64,000 bases of DNA, taken from contig CM032126.1 of assembly GCA_018894105.1 (NCBI GenBank), positions 26,076,391-26,140,390 on the forward strand. Reading direction: 5' to 3'. Below, piece by piece: positions 1-11,220 of the stretch; the first letter of the stretch is position 1, and each line of letters starts with the position of its first letter. The notes under the pieces were generated by a model. It was given only the letters and a program-made list of their open reading frames with translations. It had not been told where the DNA came from and searched no databases. Position numbers and translations under genes: made by a program. Source of the stretch: Jacaranda mimosifolia. Lineage: Eukaryota > Streptophyta > Magnoliopsida > Lamiales > Bignoniaceae.

Positions 1-1000
1 GAGAAGAAAACATGTGCCTGTGGGATGTTCCAACTCAATGCTTACCCTTGTTGCCATGCTGTAGCTGCAATTTTAGAGAGAAGGTTGAAGTTAGAGGATT
101 TTGTTGATGATTGTTACAAGGAAGAGACTTATTTGAAAGTGTATGAGCATATGATACATGGAGTGCCTGGGCCTAAGGACTACATCAAGACAGATTTTGT
201 GCCACTTAAACCTCATCAAACTGGAAGAAAGCTTGGAAGGACAACTATGTTAAGATGGAGGGGTCCAGATGAGTTACAGAGGAGCACATCAACAAGAAAA
301 GGCCTCACACACACTTGTAAAAACTGTCTTCAAAGAGGTCATAATAAAGGCTCTTGCAAGAACCCCACTCATCTCAAGTCAACATTTTATAAGGTAATCA
401 AACTAGTATTCAAATCACTTGAATTGATTTTCTATACTTATATTCTCACATGGTTTTCATTTGCTTTCAGGCTACAAGGAGCCCAGCTAGTGCACAGCCT
501 CAAATGGACATGGATTCTGAAGCTCCTCGCCTGAGCTAAAGTCATAAAAGATGCCCATCTTATTTTAAAATCTGTAATTAGCACACTTATATTATTTTTC
601 TATACTTATGTTGTTTACCTATTATGATTTGCTTTCAGGCTACAAGAAATATCCCTACTAGTGGCCAAACTGAAATAGAGATGGATTCTCAAGCCCTTGC
701 CCTTAACCAAGATTCTCAAGCACAACTAGCATGCCCATCTTCCAGATCTGCAAGAGTATAACCCCTTTTCTATTGTTTTTATTTCATATGATTGGACATG
801 TTTTTACTTCAGTCATATTGTAGAAACAACCTACCTATGGAGCTGCTGCAACTGCTGGATCTACTCCACCACTTGGATCAAGTGGATCTGCTGCCCTAAC
901 ACTTGCACAGAGAGCAAGAAGAGTGAAGAAACAAACTATTGGTCAAGTTTATGAAAATATAAGGAAAAGGGCTGCTGAGAGGAGAGCATCTACGCCATAG
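1..1000 (+). CDS. MULE (MuDR-type) transposase, C-terminal part, multi-exon
   Basis: The frame is open from base 1, so the gene starts upstream of the window. The first exon (1-393, 131 codons) has a SWIM zinc finger at residues 5-19 (CAC, then CCH) and a later zinc knuckle CKNCLQRGHNKGSC. This order is typical of the C-terminus of plant MuDR-like transposases, which cut and join MULE termini in the nucleus. A GT donor at 394, acceptor at 638, donor at 756 and acceptor at 823 give exons 639-755 (39 codons) and 824-1000 (58 codons plus TAG). All join in phase 0 and the frame stays open across them. The tail is Ser/Ala/Arg-rich and basic. A second acceptor at 470 leads to a related exon that stops early at 537-539. 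The catalytic DDE part would lie outside the window. The family call is firm. Whether the element is active cannot be judged. Confidence 0.8.
394..755 (+). repeat. Tandem duplication of an intron-exon unit in the MULE transposase tail
   Basis: Two diverged copies of the same block follow each other. Each has a 'TTTTCTATACTTAT' tract, a 'TTTGCTTTCAG' acceptor, then an exon starting GCTACAAG and encoding ATR...MDS, and a 'GATGCCCATCT' or 'GCATGCCCATCT' tail. The first exon copy (from 471) terminates in frame at 537-539. The second (639-755) is open and continues into the last exon. This allows two alternative C-termini by choice of acceptor. Confidence 0.65.
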
Positions 1001-1377
1001 ATTTTCTTCTTCATTTCATTAGAAAGGACAGAACAATATAAATGTGTTTTGAAGAATGTGTAGTTGATATTTTATTTTTTGAACATTGTGTATTAGTGCA
1101 TCTGGTATGTAGAAAAGATGCCTTTGTTTGCTTTTGAGGTGTTTAAAGTGTATGGACAGAATGGGACAGTTGTGGCCTTGTTTTGTGCATTAAAGATGCC
1201 TTGCCACTTTTTGTTTATTTTGACTTGCCATTATCTAGTTTTTGGTTTGCATTTTCTATATTTTGGTCTTTTGGGTGGTGTTGAATTGAATTGCAGTTGC
1301 TTTTATAGATTGACTAGTGTTGAATTTAGTGTTGTTCAAGTGGTGTTTCTATTGTGGAGTTTAGAATGTACAAGTTA
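1001..1377. other. MULE 3' flank, no gene seen
   Basis: T-rich sequence after the transposase stop, probably its 3' untranslated region. A short open frame at 1118-1378 is hydrophobic with no recognisable motif and is not called. Confidence 0.5.
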
Positions 1378-1700
1378 ACCTCTTGCAATTTTTTTTTCTA
1401 ATAAACAGGCAATTTACCCCCTTGTGAAATTATGTGATTTGTTCAAATTGGCAGTTTACCCCCCTCGATGTGAAGCACATTTGCAATTGCTTTCAAATCC
1501 TTCCCAACGAACTATAAAGAACATTATAATACAGAAAAGAAACATGCAACACAGTGTCTCTGTTGTGGATTAAGATTGCACAGGATAAACTCTTACAATA
1601 TTTTTCCCCAGACAAATTATCAATTCACCCCCCTGTCAAATTATTTGTTATGTTCAAATTGGCAATTTACCCCCTCCCTCCGCAGTCAGTGAAGAATGAT
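1378..1700 (+). repeat. Two diverged copies of a ~100-bp AC-tract repeat
   Basis: Blocks at about 1378-1475 and 1586-1685 share 'CTCTTRCAAT', 'CAATTTACCCCC' or 'CAATTCACCCCC', 'GTTCAAATTGGCA' and 'TTTACCCCC' in the same order. They are about 208 bp apart. The origin is unknown. They lie between the MULE transposase and the GRF reading frame. Confidence 0.5.
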
Positions 1701-1917
1701 TCAAATTGCTGTCAACAAAGAAACATACATACATGGGTAAATTCAAGAGCAAATTTCGTTCTTTACAGCATGCAAAACTTGCAAGCATATGCTCATTTCA
1801 CTAACACTATGACAATCAAAATTGTCAACAAAATAGCTATTACAACCCAAGAGAAATGCACAAAGTGACCATCATTCTCATCCTTCCTACACCCAACTAC
1901 CCTTGACACCCCAGAAA

Positions 1918-2232
1918 TCACTTCATCTGCATCAGTTCAGTTTCTTCACCTCTATAAAATGCATCACCACTGTGCTCTTGTGGATAGGTCACCGGAAGCC
2001 CATATGGAGACCATGTTGCTGTCAAAGGCATGCACCACACAAAAAAGTTGCAACGTTGAAGAGGGCAACAATAATAGAGCTTACCTAACGAGCTTTTCCT
2101 ATCGTTCACCACTACTCGAAGGGCTGCATCAGCAAAGCATCTACAGACTGGAGGCTTCCCATATCGAAGGTCCAATGTGGGTTTATGGAACCTATACCTG
2201 TTCCTCATCAAATTTGTTGAAGAATATGCCAT
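1918..2232 (-). CDS. GRF-type zinc-finger protein (small, possibly MULE cargo)
   Basis: A 104-codon minus-strand frame has the spacing of a plant GRF zinc finger in its middle: C-R-C, then N-D, then YYCCPLQRCNFFVWC. The aromatic 'Y-C...C-FF-W' core is the hallmark. GRF fingers bind nucleic acid and occur in topoisomerase 3-alpha, in APE2-type proteins and in many small plant proteins, often next to transposons. The usual Gly-Arg before the Phe is not well kept (here L-G-K-L-Y). The ATG at 2232 is the only candidate start seen, but introns cannot be excluded. The frame is convergent to the MULE transposase at 1-1000, which suggests it belongs to the same element. Function beyond zinc or nucleic-acid binding is unknown. 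Confidence 0.55.
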   Translation of the reverse strand: MAYSSTNLMRNRYRFHKPTLDLRYGKPPVCRCFADAALRVVVNDRKSSLGKLYYCCPLQRCNFFVWCMPLTATWSPYGLPVTYPQEHSGDAFYRGEETELMQMK

Positions 2233-2375
2233 TGCAGCTCTTCAATTTGGTGAGCAAGAAATTTGGAGAAGACAGTAACTAGGAGTTTGAAGCAGCCGAT
2301 GGGAAAATTTGGGAGAAGAAGAATTTTTACAAGAAATTACATACTAAGAGGGTAAAATTGACCTTTTCCCTACAA

Positions 2376-3681
2376 TAAACTTATAACTAGTCGCATGAAC
2401 AAGCGCGTGCCCGTCAACATACCACGGAAGGGGTTTTGTTGCCTGATTTTAAAAATGACAAGGTGGTTTTTTGTATGTTTTTTTTTCACGGGGGGAGGGG
2501 GGTCTTTTGATTATTTCTTTTTTCACAGAGGGTACAATCACTTTTTCCCAACCTTATTGCATTTATTAAAATTAATTAAATTCGACATAAAATACAAATA
2601 AATTACTTCAACATTATTAAAGTATATACATTTTTTTTACAAAAATAATTATTTTCATGCATAAAATATTATTAAATTATAAATTTTTTTTAATCCTATA
2701 CTGAAATATTCTCATTCTTTTCGTATAATTCGTTGAAACATACTTTTACTTCTACATGAAAACCAAATGTATTTTTTTAATTTTAAAATATCGAAAATCG
2801 AAAATATGAGATGGGAAGTCAACATATGACCGGTAAGAGTAGAAGTTTGATTTTCAAATATGATGTGTGTTATAGTCAAAAGTTGAAGTTTTCGACAATA
2901 AAGAAGAGTAAGTGTAAGACAAACAATAAAACAATTTTGTATTGTGGAAATAATGTAATCAGACATAGAGACCAATGTGTCTACGTATTGTTAAAAATAT
3001 AGTTAAATCCGGAAGGCACATGGCCGACCCCAAGTTGGTATAGGATAACATCTGGCTCAGCCACTGAAATATCAAAATATATCTTTGGAATTCTAGAATA
3101 TCCTCGTCCATTCACGCATTTCATTTCCCTTGTTGAATTGAATATAAAATTTTAAATAATATCTTCTCCATTTTAAAATCGTGTTTCTATGTTTACTAAA
3201 TATCAAATTTTAAATAAAAATAAAAATGTAATTATTTATGTCTTTTACATTATTATTCTAAAAAATAATAGTTAAGAGTTAATGGTTTCACATCATTACT
3301 TTAACTGAAAACATAACATTAATTTTGAAGATAAATTTATATTAAAATCAAAGAGAATTATTTTGAATAATCTCAAAAGAAGTGGAAACGATAAATTTGA
3401 AAATAAAAAAAAATAGGAATATTCTATGTATGTTTATGCTATTATCTTTTTTAAAAATTTATTTGTGACAGCTTGCGCTATTATTTTAATAATATGAATA
3501 TTTTTGGAAACGAAATATTTCAATGAGTAAAATATTTTAGTTAATAAATAAAGCAATAACTTTTGAAATCATAAATGGAGTTGAGTGGGACGTTCAAATA
3601 CTAGCATTCATTATCAGCTGGCAGCTGAGCCTTTCTATAATCAGTTCCAAAGTCCTCCAAGAATTCAAGAGATTTTGATCT
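2376..3681. other. AT-rich intergenic region upstream of the FMO gene
   Basis: No gene is recognised. It contains a poly-T/G-tract patch (2466-2505) and long A/T runs. The last ~80 bp before the ATG at 3682 are less AT-rich and include CTATAAT at 3636-3642. That would be a TATA-like element only if the 5' UTR is very short. Confidence 0.5.
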
Positions 3682-6088
3682 ATGGAGAAAAGAGTGGCGA
3701 TAATTGGAGCTGGAATCAGTGGCCTTCTTGCCTGCAAATACACACTATCTAAAGGCTTTCATCCCATAGTTTTCGAGGCAAAACACGAGATCGGTGGAAT
3801 CTGGAACCAAACCATTGAGTCCACCAGACTCCAGAATCCTAAAGACTATTACCAGTTCTCTGATTTTCCATGGCCTTCTTCTGTTAAAGATGTGTTCCCC
3901 TCAAACACACAACTCCTCGAATACCTCCACTCTTATGCTCAGCATTTTCAACTCTTACCTTACATAAAGTTCAATTCCAAAGTCATCAGCATAGACTATG
4001 TGGGAGATTCTGTAGAAGAGATGCGGTCATGGGATTTGTGGGGTGGAGCTGGAAAAGCTTTTGAATCCAAAGGGAAGTGGAACTTGAAAGTTCTTGACCC
4101 AAAAGAAGACTCCATAAAGGTAAAAACATGGTTATCTATCTCTTGTTCTGTTTTTGCTCTGTTTTTTAATGTGTTCACTTGTGTTTTGTCAGGATTATGA
4201 TGCAGAATTTGTGGTTCTCTGCATTGGAAGATTCAGTGGTCTGCCAGATATTCCAGAGTTCCCTCCAGGATGCGGCCCAGAAGTGTTTTCAGGAAAAGTG
4301 TTGCATTCTATGGATTACTCTGCTATGGACAATGCAAGTGCTGCAGAGTTGATTAAAGGAAAGAGAATTATTGTTATAGGTTCAGGGAAATCAGCGGTCG
4401 ACATTGCATTTGAATGCGCAATGGCAAACGGTTAGATTATTTAGAATCCATCACAAAAACTAACACCATAATGCTAAATTGAAATGAAAATTTATGTAGC
4501 CGATATTGTTCCAAAAGGACTTCATTCAGAATTTTTCAGATACATTCTTACTTCTTTGCATCTCGTTCATCAGGGAAAGATAACCCTTGCACTATGATCC
4601 AAAGAACCATTCATTGGATGCTCCCAAATGAAGCGGGCGCCAGTTTTGGTCTTCTGTGCTTTAGTCGATTTTTTGAGTTAATGGTCCATAAGCCTGGCGA
4701 AGGGTTCTTATCCAGTGTCCTGGCCACATTTCTTTCCCCTTTGGTAAACTTCTTCCACCTGGAAGATATGCATATATACTTCTTTTCATCTTGTTTTACT
4801 GCACTTATTCATCTAATTATTTTTCCTTTACATTTAAGCGATGGGGAGTCTCAAAGTTTGTTGAAAGCTACCTCAGATGGAAACTTCCCTTGAAAAAGTA
4901 CAATATGATTCCAGAAGAGAGCTTTGTTCAAGAAGCCTCTTCTTGTCAGATACTCTTTCTCCCCGATAACTTCTACTGCAAAGTGGAAGACAGAAGCATT
5001 GTTTTCAAAAAATCACAGCGGTTTACCTTCTGCAAAGAAGGTATAATCCATGATGGACAAGATAATCCCTTAAAGGCTGATATAGTTATCTTTGCCACTG
5101 GATATAAAGGTGATCAGAAGCTCAAGAATATCTTTGCAAATCCAACTTTTCAAAACTGGATAGCAGGATCTGCCACCTCCATAATCCCTCTCTACAGGTA
5201 ATTAATTAATAGATTTTTCTTATGTACAATTAAATTTCAACAAGATTAATTTGAAGGATGCCTATACTATTAATAACAGCCTACCCCTTTAGGTGTGTTT
5301 TCAGGTACTTTACTTAAAACACTTTCATTTTCTATTTTAAATTCTCATATCTATATGTATTGAATAACTACCATACTACTATTACACCAACTACTAATAC
5401 CATATATAGAAAGGGAATACATGATTATTCATACTTTTATTTCTCTGTATTTCCCTTTTTACATTTTGTTTCAACGAAGTGCTTTCTACAGCTACAATTT
5501 CTTCCACCTAAATTTTCGTTTTACTTTTATCTATACTATTTTTTTCAAAGCTGCATAAATAAGTTTGTTAGTGGTATTAATTAATTATTTTTAAATACTT
5601 GGATTTCAAAGTTAGATCATTTATATTCACTTTTATTAAATGCACATGTATTGAGTGTGCAGCAATTGTTGGTTTGTGAAGGGAATTCTGTGATCAAATT
5701 TATGGTTCTTAATTCAGTAATGCTGTTTTTGTGGCATTGCAGACAAATAATCCATCCAAGAATTCCACAAGTAGCAGCTATAGGTTACTCTGAGTCTCTT
5801 TCAAATCTTTATACATTTGAAATGAGGTGTAAATGGCTGGCGTTCTTTCTAGACCAGGCCTTCCGGCTGCCAAGCATAAAAGAAATGGAACAAGACATTA
5901 CGATGTGGGAAAAGTACTTGAAGAAATACTCAGGCAATGGTAAGTTCAGACGATCTTGTATTGCTGGTGCTCACATCTGGTACAATGATCAACTCTGCAA
6001 AGACATAGGATTTAATCCAAGAAGAAAGAAGGGGTTTTTCGCCGATTTGTTTGAGCCCTATGGATTGGCTGACTACAAAGATTTTTAA
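3682..6088 (+). CDS. Flavin-containing monooxygenase, plant FMO1-like
   Basis: Five exons (3682-4119, 4193-4430, 4574-4743, 4839-5197, 5743-6088) with GT-AG introns and compatible phases give 516 codons plus stop, full length for plant FMOs. Residues 9-14 (GAGISG) form the FAD-binding Rossmann motif. F178-Y188 is the FMO signature FxGxxxHxxxY. Residues 209-214 (GSGKSA) match the NADPH site and 368-374 (ATGYKGD) the conserved FMO ATGY motif. The enzymes use FAD, NADPH and O2 to oxygenate N or S in substrates. The nearest known relatives are the Arabidopsis FMO1-like group, where FMO1 makes N-hydroxypipecolic acid in systemic immunity. Substrate identity here is inference, since FMO1-like paralogues are numerous. 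No signal peptide is seen. The gene stands alone between transposons and has no frame damage. A paralogue with another substrate is the main alternative. Confidence 0.93.
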
Positions 6089-6250
6089 GTCTATTTGATG
6101 GCAGTCATGAGTCATATTTGGTATGGTTGTCATTTTATTGCGAGAAAATAACGACCTTGTGCCGTGGAGGGTCCCGTCAGTGTTTGGTTTTGAAACTATA
6201 TGGAATAATGATTTACCATGCCATTGAATCAATCTGAATGACATACAATA

Positions 6251-6296
6251 ATCCCCCCCCCCCCTCTCATTTTTTTTCTTTTTCTTTTTCTTTTTA
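6251..6296 (+). repeat. Poly-C / polypyrimidine tract
   Basis: A C-run is followed by CT and (CTTTTT)n-like sequence, just 3' of the FMO gene. This is simple low-complexity DNA. Confidence 0.9.
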
Positions 6297-7658
6297 TACT
6301 ATAAGGCAAGTTGATTGGTATATCATGGCAATTACAACTATTATGTTATAATAGCTAGAAAAATCAATCACTCACTATAAGAAAATTGGCATTTAGTGGC
6401 ATTAACTTGGTGACATTTTATAATATAATAACACAAAAGTATTATGGTGATAGTTGTAAAAGAATGCTATGCCACTATAATTTGATATTTGATGGTATTT
6501 AATTATTAAATGACAAATAAAATAATGATATTTGATTGAAAATATTAAGATAAATGTATTTCAAATACATTTAATTAGTGTCACTAATTTTTTTTTTAAA
6601 AAATGCCAATAATATGTAGTTATAGTGTCATTTGAAGAAAATGTCATAAGGTATTTAGTGACACTAACTTAGTAACATTTATAGTGTAATGACACACAAA
6701 AGTAATATAGTGATAGTAAAAAAAAAATAAAAAATCTCATTATAATAAAATATTTAGTGGTATTTGATTATTAGATGGCATATAAAATAGTGGCTTTTGA
6801 TTAAAAATGCCAACAAAAATATAATTTGAAGGCATTTAACTAGTGGCACTATATATTTTTTTTATTTAAAAAAACATCACTCATATTTATTTATGGTGTC
6901 AATTAGAAAAAGTTACACAAAGTATTTAGTGACACTAACTTTGTAACATTCGGTAGTATAATGACACATAAAAGTACTATGGTGATAATTGTTAAAAAAT
7001 ATCACTGCAATATAACATATTAGTGGTATTTGATTAATAAATGATAAAAAAATAGTGACATTTAATTGAAAATATCAATATAAATATATTTGCAAGGCAT
7101 TTAAATAGTGCCACTAATCTTTTCTTAAAAAAATGTCACTCATATTTATTTATGGTGTCATTTATAAAATGTACTGCAAATTATTTAGTGGCACTGATGG
7201 TTTAACACCATTTTATAGTATAGATGCACATCAAAGTAATATAGTGATAGTAATAAAAAATGCCACTATAATATAACACCGTTGAAATTACTGACACAAC
7301 TATATGTTAAAAGCATTTAATTAGTATAACTTTTTTTTATAGAAAAAATAACATATAATTTAGTTATGGTGTGACATGAAATAAATATTACAAAAATAGA
7401 TAAAGTATATGTAGTTATTCGTAATTGTAAAATTTATAAATTTATATCTTATCATAATGTATTGATTAAATTAACTAATTAATATAATTTTAATGTATCG
7501 ACTAAATTAACCATATTTTTCAAGAAGTATTAAAAATTAAAATTTTTGCCCTTTTTTTTTTTCCTCACCTATACATTAGTTTTTTGAATATTTTCTCTCT
7601 AAATTTAATATCACACTTTTTCAAAAATATTATTTTTTTGATGCTAAAATGAAAGATT

Positions 7659-9085
7659 TTATTCCAAATCAATAGCAATAACAGAAGAAAGGAATGTGAG
7701 CGCAAAGTCTTCCCACAAACCAAGTTCAGACATAGAAACAGCCGCCCTAGCAATAGTATGAGCCGCTTGATTTGCTGAACGACGAATAAAACGAACATAG
7801 CAACTAGAAAGCTCAGATATGAGCTTTTTACAATCAAGAATCACTGATCCAAAATAAGAAAAATCCATAGACTCATTAGACATAGCATTCACTACAATTT
7901 GAGCATCTATTTCAAAAACCACCTTAGTTAAGTTTTTGGTTTTTACCAAACTCAATGGCTCCTTGAATGAGATAGCTTCTGCCAATCTTGCTGTAATGGT
8001 ACCCAGATGAGGAAGAGCAATTGTTGCTCGAAAAACTCCACGACCATCTCTTAAAATCCATCCAGAACCAAAAGCATGAGTGCTTTCCTGTATGGTTGCA
8101 TCAACATTGCACTCCAACCACTCCTTAGAAGAGACTTGCTAACAAGAGTGTATTTCCTGATTCTTAACACTAGTATGCAGCTCCTTACTAGAGATGCAAA
8201 CGAGTCGAGCTGAGTTTTGATCATTTTTTTAGGCTTGAGCTTGAGCTCGAATCAAATGAATCGAGCTCGAGCTCGGCTCGACTCGATTCATTAGGCTTGA
8301 ATTCATAATCAAACTATAGGCTCGAGTTCGGCTTAGGCTCGAGCTTGACAAGTTTAATTATTTTATAAAAAATTTTAAAATTACTATATTTTATTTTGTT
8401 ATATTTAAAATTAGCTATAGGCTCGAGTTCGAAAAGTTAAATTATTTTATTAAAAAATTTTAAAATTAGTATATTTTATTATATTATTTTATATATAAGC
8501 TTACGTGTTTGCGAACAAGAATTATTAGCTTGGCTAGAGCTCAAATTCTTTGAACTCGAACTCGAACACTTTTCAAGCCAGCTCATCAGGCTTGTGAGTT
8601 GGCTCGATTCATTTGCATCCCTACTCATTACCATTCTGTGCCTCACGCCACTACTGAAGAGTTGAGAAGGCCAAAAAGCAAACATGGGTCACAGAACCTG
8701 TTCTAGCATTCCAAACTATTTGATTCCTATTCCTCCAAATACTCCAAAGGATCATTAGAATTTTGTCTCCATCCTCTTTATTAACTCCATATAGAATATT
8801 GTTCAGCCATAGAGTCACAGATTCAATGTTGGTCAGGTGTGTGGAATCAAACAAACCAGACTATTCCCAAACATTTTGAGACAGAGGGCAGTTCGCAAAA
8901 ATATGTTCAATGGTTTCCAACCCTTCTCCATAAACAGCACAACTACGTTCAACCTCAATTTTTTTTAACAAACGATCTTTAGTCAGAAGACAGCCAACAC
9001 AAGCTCTCCAAGCCATCGGAGGGGGAGGGGGGGGGGGCTCTGCTATTCCAAATCTTATGCCAAACATTAGAAGTCAGATGATGTC
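7659..9085 (-). pseudogene. LINE (L1-like) 3' fragment: zf-RVT and RNase H region
   Basis: Read on the minus strand, 9067-8861 gives the zinc-binding region of plant LINE reverse transcriptases (WRACVGCLLTKDRL..., HIFANCPLSQNVWE). 8854-8651 gives the following linker (LMILWSIWRNRNQIVWN). 8130-7659 gives an RNase H domain (WLECNVDA, EIDAQIVV, ANQAAHTIAR). The order matches the C-terminus of plant L1-type ORF2. The RT core and 5' part are absent, as expected of a 5'-truncated insertion. A hAT MITE separates the linker from RNase H. A G/C-run at 9019-9040 reads as a run of prolines where a conserved hydrophobic stretch is expected, so this part is mutated. A T-run at 7551-7562 may be the remnant of the poly(A) tail. 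Confidence 0.75.
8189..8623. mobile_element. hAT-type MITE inside the LINE fragment
   Basis: Terminal inverted repeats begin TAGAGATGCAAACGAGTCGA on the left and, read in reverse, TAGGGATGCAAATGAATCGA on the right. They are flanked by 8-bp direct repeats CTCCTTAC (8181-8188) and CTCATTAC (8624-8631), one mismatch apart. Length is 435 bp with no coding capacity. GAGCTCGAG-rich subterminal sequence is typical of this widespread plant non-autonomous hAT family. It interrupts the LINE reading frame and is therefore younger than the LINE. Confidence 0.82.
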
Positions 9086-9213
9086 AAGAATTTAAACCAT
9101 CATTCAAATATACTATTTAATAGAATAATTTTGAACATATAGCTAAATAATTAATAAAATATGCTTTTAAAGTATAAAAATATAATTATTTTTGAAAATT
9201 TATGATGTACATT

Positions 9214-9359
9214 TGGTGGGTAGCTTGATGGTAAACGCATATTTTTTCAAGTAAAATGTTGCAAGTTCGAGTCTTATACAAAGCAAATTAGATCATGTTG
9301 GAGTCTCATATATGGGGTGCTAGAGGCAGATTAAGATGTCACTCAAAAAAAAAAAAAAA
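9214..9359 (+). mobile_element. SINE-like (tRNA-derived) element
   Basis: About 145 bp with a box-A-like TAGCTTGATGG at 9221, a box-B-like GTTCGAGTC at 9265, and a terminal A-run (9345-9358). The spacing of about 44 bp fits an internal RNA polymerase III promoter of a tRNA-derived SINE. No cloverleaf or clear target duplication was found. Confidence 0.5.
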
Positions 9360-9856
9360 TCTTTTTGCCATTTAATTTTGCAAGTTATTTTAATTAATTT
9401 TTATGGCATGTTAGTATGTCATCTAAAGAAATTTTTTGTGGCATTTTAATATTACTATGTGCATTTTTTGTGGCACATTAGCATCTCATTTGAAAGTATT
9501 TTTGTGACTTTTTAACATGCTATTTATTGTATATTTTATAGCGTATTATCTTATCATTTGAATGAACTTTTATAGCGTTTTAACCTGCCACTATATGCAA
9601 TTTATAGTGACATATTAGCATGTCATTTAGAATAATTTTTAATGGCATTTTAACATGTTATTTAATGCATTTTCCATCACATTTTAATGTGTCATTTGAT
9701 GCAATTTTTGTTACATTTTGTTAATGTCAAAACAAAGGTAACTTAGTGATATTTATACCTTTAGCTACATCTCTATAAGTGACACTTTTAAAAAATATCA
9801 TTAAATATAAAATTGCCACTATTACATTATTTAAGTGGCATTTTTTAGTCCATACA

Positions 9857-10252
9857 TGGTGTTTGGATTTGTTTTCCCAAAATGTTTTTATTCCCCCAAA
9901 ATATTTTCAAAACACATACAAACATTGTTTCCAAAATTCAACTTTTTCTCTCAAAATAATATCAAATTCTATCATTTCAAATCATTACTTCAATAATATA
10001 TATATATATATATATTAATATCTTCCAACCACTATCTTAATATAAATAATATTTTTTAATTATAATAATATAAAACCTTGATGTGATACCACTAATCAAA
10101 TAAAAACTTCAATGAAAAGACTTTCACAGTAAAATTTATCTTTTCTCCCCAAATACAATAAGACATAATTTCATTTTCAACACATTCTCTCATCTTACTT
10201 CCAAAAAATATATTCTCCCCAACCATACCGAAATAAATCCAAACATTGCGTA
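9857..10252. mobile_element. Inverted-repeat (MITE-like) element
   Basis: The left end reads TGGTGTTTGGATTTGTTTTC. The right end, read in reverse, is CAATGTTTGGATTTATTTC. The inside is AT-rich with repeated 'CCCAAAAT' tracts and a (TA)n run near 9996-10014. No ORF. Borders are approximate and no target duplication was established. Sequence style resembles the element at 45382-46345. Confidence 0.42.
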
Positions 10253-10851
10253 AGAAATTATAAGATCTTCAGGCCAGTTATGTAAGATTTTCGAGCGTGA
10301 ACTTGGACACAATCGTTGTAGTCAAATAATAATCCACGTGCACTTTTCTGGTGCTAAACAATAATGAAATACGGACATGGCCTAAGAGCAGCCAATTGGG
10401 TGAAAAAGGCAATGAAAATCTTTTTCAAGCTTCAAATCATCATCAATCAAGTCAATTTTTATACACAGAACACTTGAAAATATGTATCTCAAAATTAAGA
10501 TTATGGGCAATATCACATCAACAAAGAAATTGTTTTAAATAAAAGCAACGCAGACAGTTATTGATAGACAATTCAATCATACTAACAGAATACAGCGAAG
10601 TATATATAAATTAGCCATTGTGCACACAGCAAGGGACGAATTGACGACGGTATGAAATGCGGAACTAAAAGCGATAATTGGCGATTCAGCCAAATGAGGC
10701 AGAATGTGCAAAAAGACAGTTGATATTGCAAAAAATAAAGTTCAAGATGTCCACCAGTTGCTCAACGATGGAATGAAACTTTATTTAAATGGACTTCACA
10801 TTTCCGCCAAATTACTGCTTATTAGAGGAGTTAACTTTCGAGAGAATTAGG
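10253..10851. other. Intergenic, nothing recognised
   Basis: Ordinary AT-rich sequence. No coding pattern or repeat structure was seen on either strand. Confidence 0.5.
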
Positions 10852-11220
10852 GGACTCCTAAAAATATCTTATAAAATATTTGAAAGTTTACAAGATGTTA
10901 TAAATTATTCGGTAAATTTTTTCAAAAATAGATCTTAAAAACTCCAAAAAAATAAGTTGTATTAAAAATATTATAAGCTCTTTTGAAAGATGTAAGGAGT
11001 TCATAATTTATTTTAAAAACTTAATAAATTTTTATATTTTACTCATGTTAATTAGAAAATTAACATTACTAACTTCTTATAAGCCCAAAATCTTATCTTA
11101 TTCAAATGTTTCAATAGTTTATTTTCATAATAAGATTTATTACCTTGTAAACTCTCAAAAAATCTTATAAAATACAACTTATACCATATTTTAAATATAC
11201 AATTAGCCAAATACCATTTC
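10852..11220. repeat. Imperfect inverted-repeat element, truncated by a solo LTR
   Basis: 'CTTATAAAATATTTGAAAG TTTACAAG' on the left pairs with 'CTTGTAAACTCTCA...ATCTTATAAAAT' at about 11145-11170. This suggests a foldback or MITE-like element. The right border coincides with the insertion point of the Copia LTR at 11221 and may continue after 13137. Confidence 0.35.

Larger units (their letters stand above)
6374..9858. mobile_element. Decayed CACTA-like DNA transposon with subterminal repeats
   Basis: It opens with CACTATAAGAAAATTGGC, close to the plant CACTA (En/Spm) terminus CACTA(C/T)AAGAAAA. From there to about 7400, and again from about 9370 to 9850, short motifs such as TAGTGGCATTT, TGACACT and GCCACTATA recur in both orientations. 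This resembles the subterminal repeat arrays bound by CACTA transposases. No transposase coding remains. The middle is occupied by a LINE fragment, a hAT MITE and a SINE-like insertion. The right end is poorly defined (GTGGCATTTTTTAGTC near 9836-9850) and no target duplication was found, so the family call is tentative. Confidence 0.42.

Noticed and set aside
1118..1378. 86-codon hydrophobic plus-strand frame after the MULE transposase
   Set aside because: T-rich sequence gives hydrophobic codons by composition. No motif, no splice support.
9221..9275. Possible tRNA gene (box A and box B-like sequences)
   Set aside because: No acceptor stem or anticodon arm can be drawn. The terminal A-run fits a SINE better.
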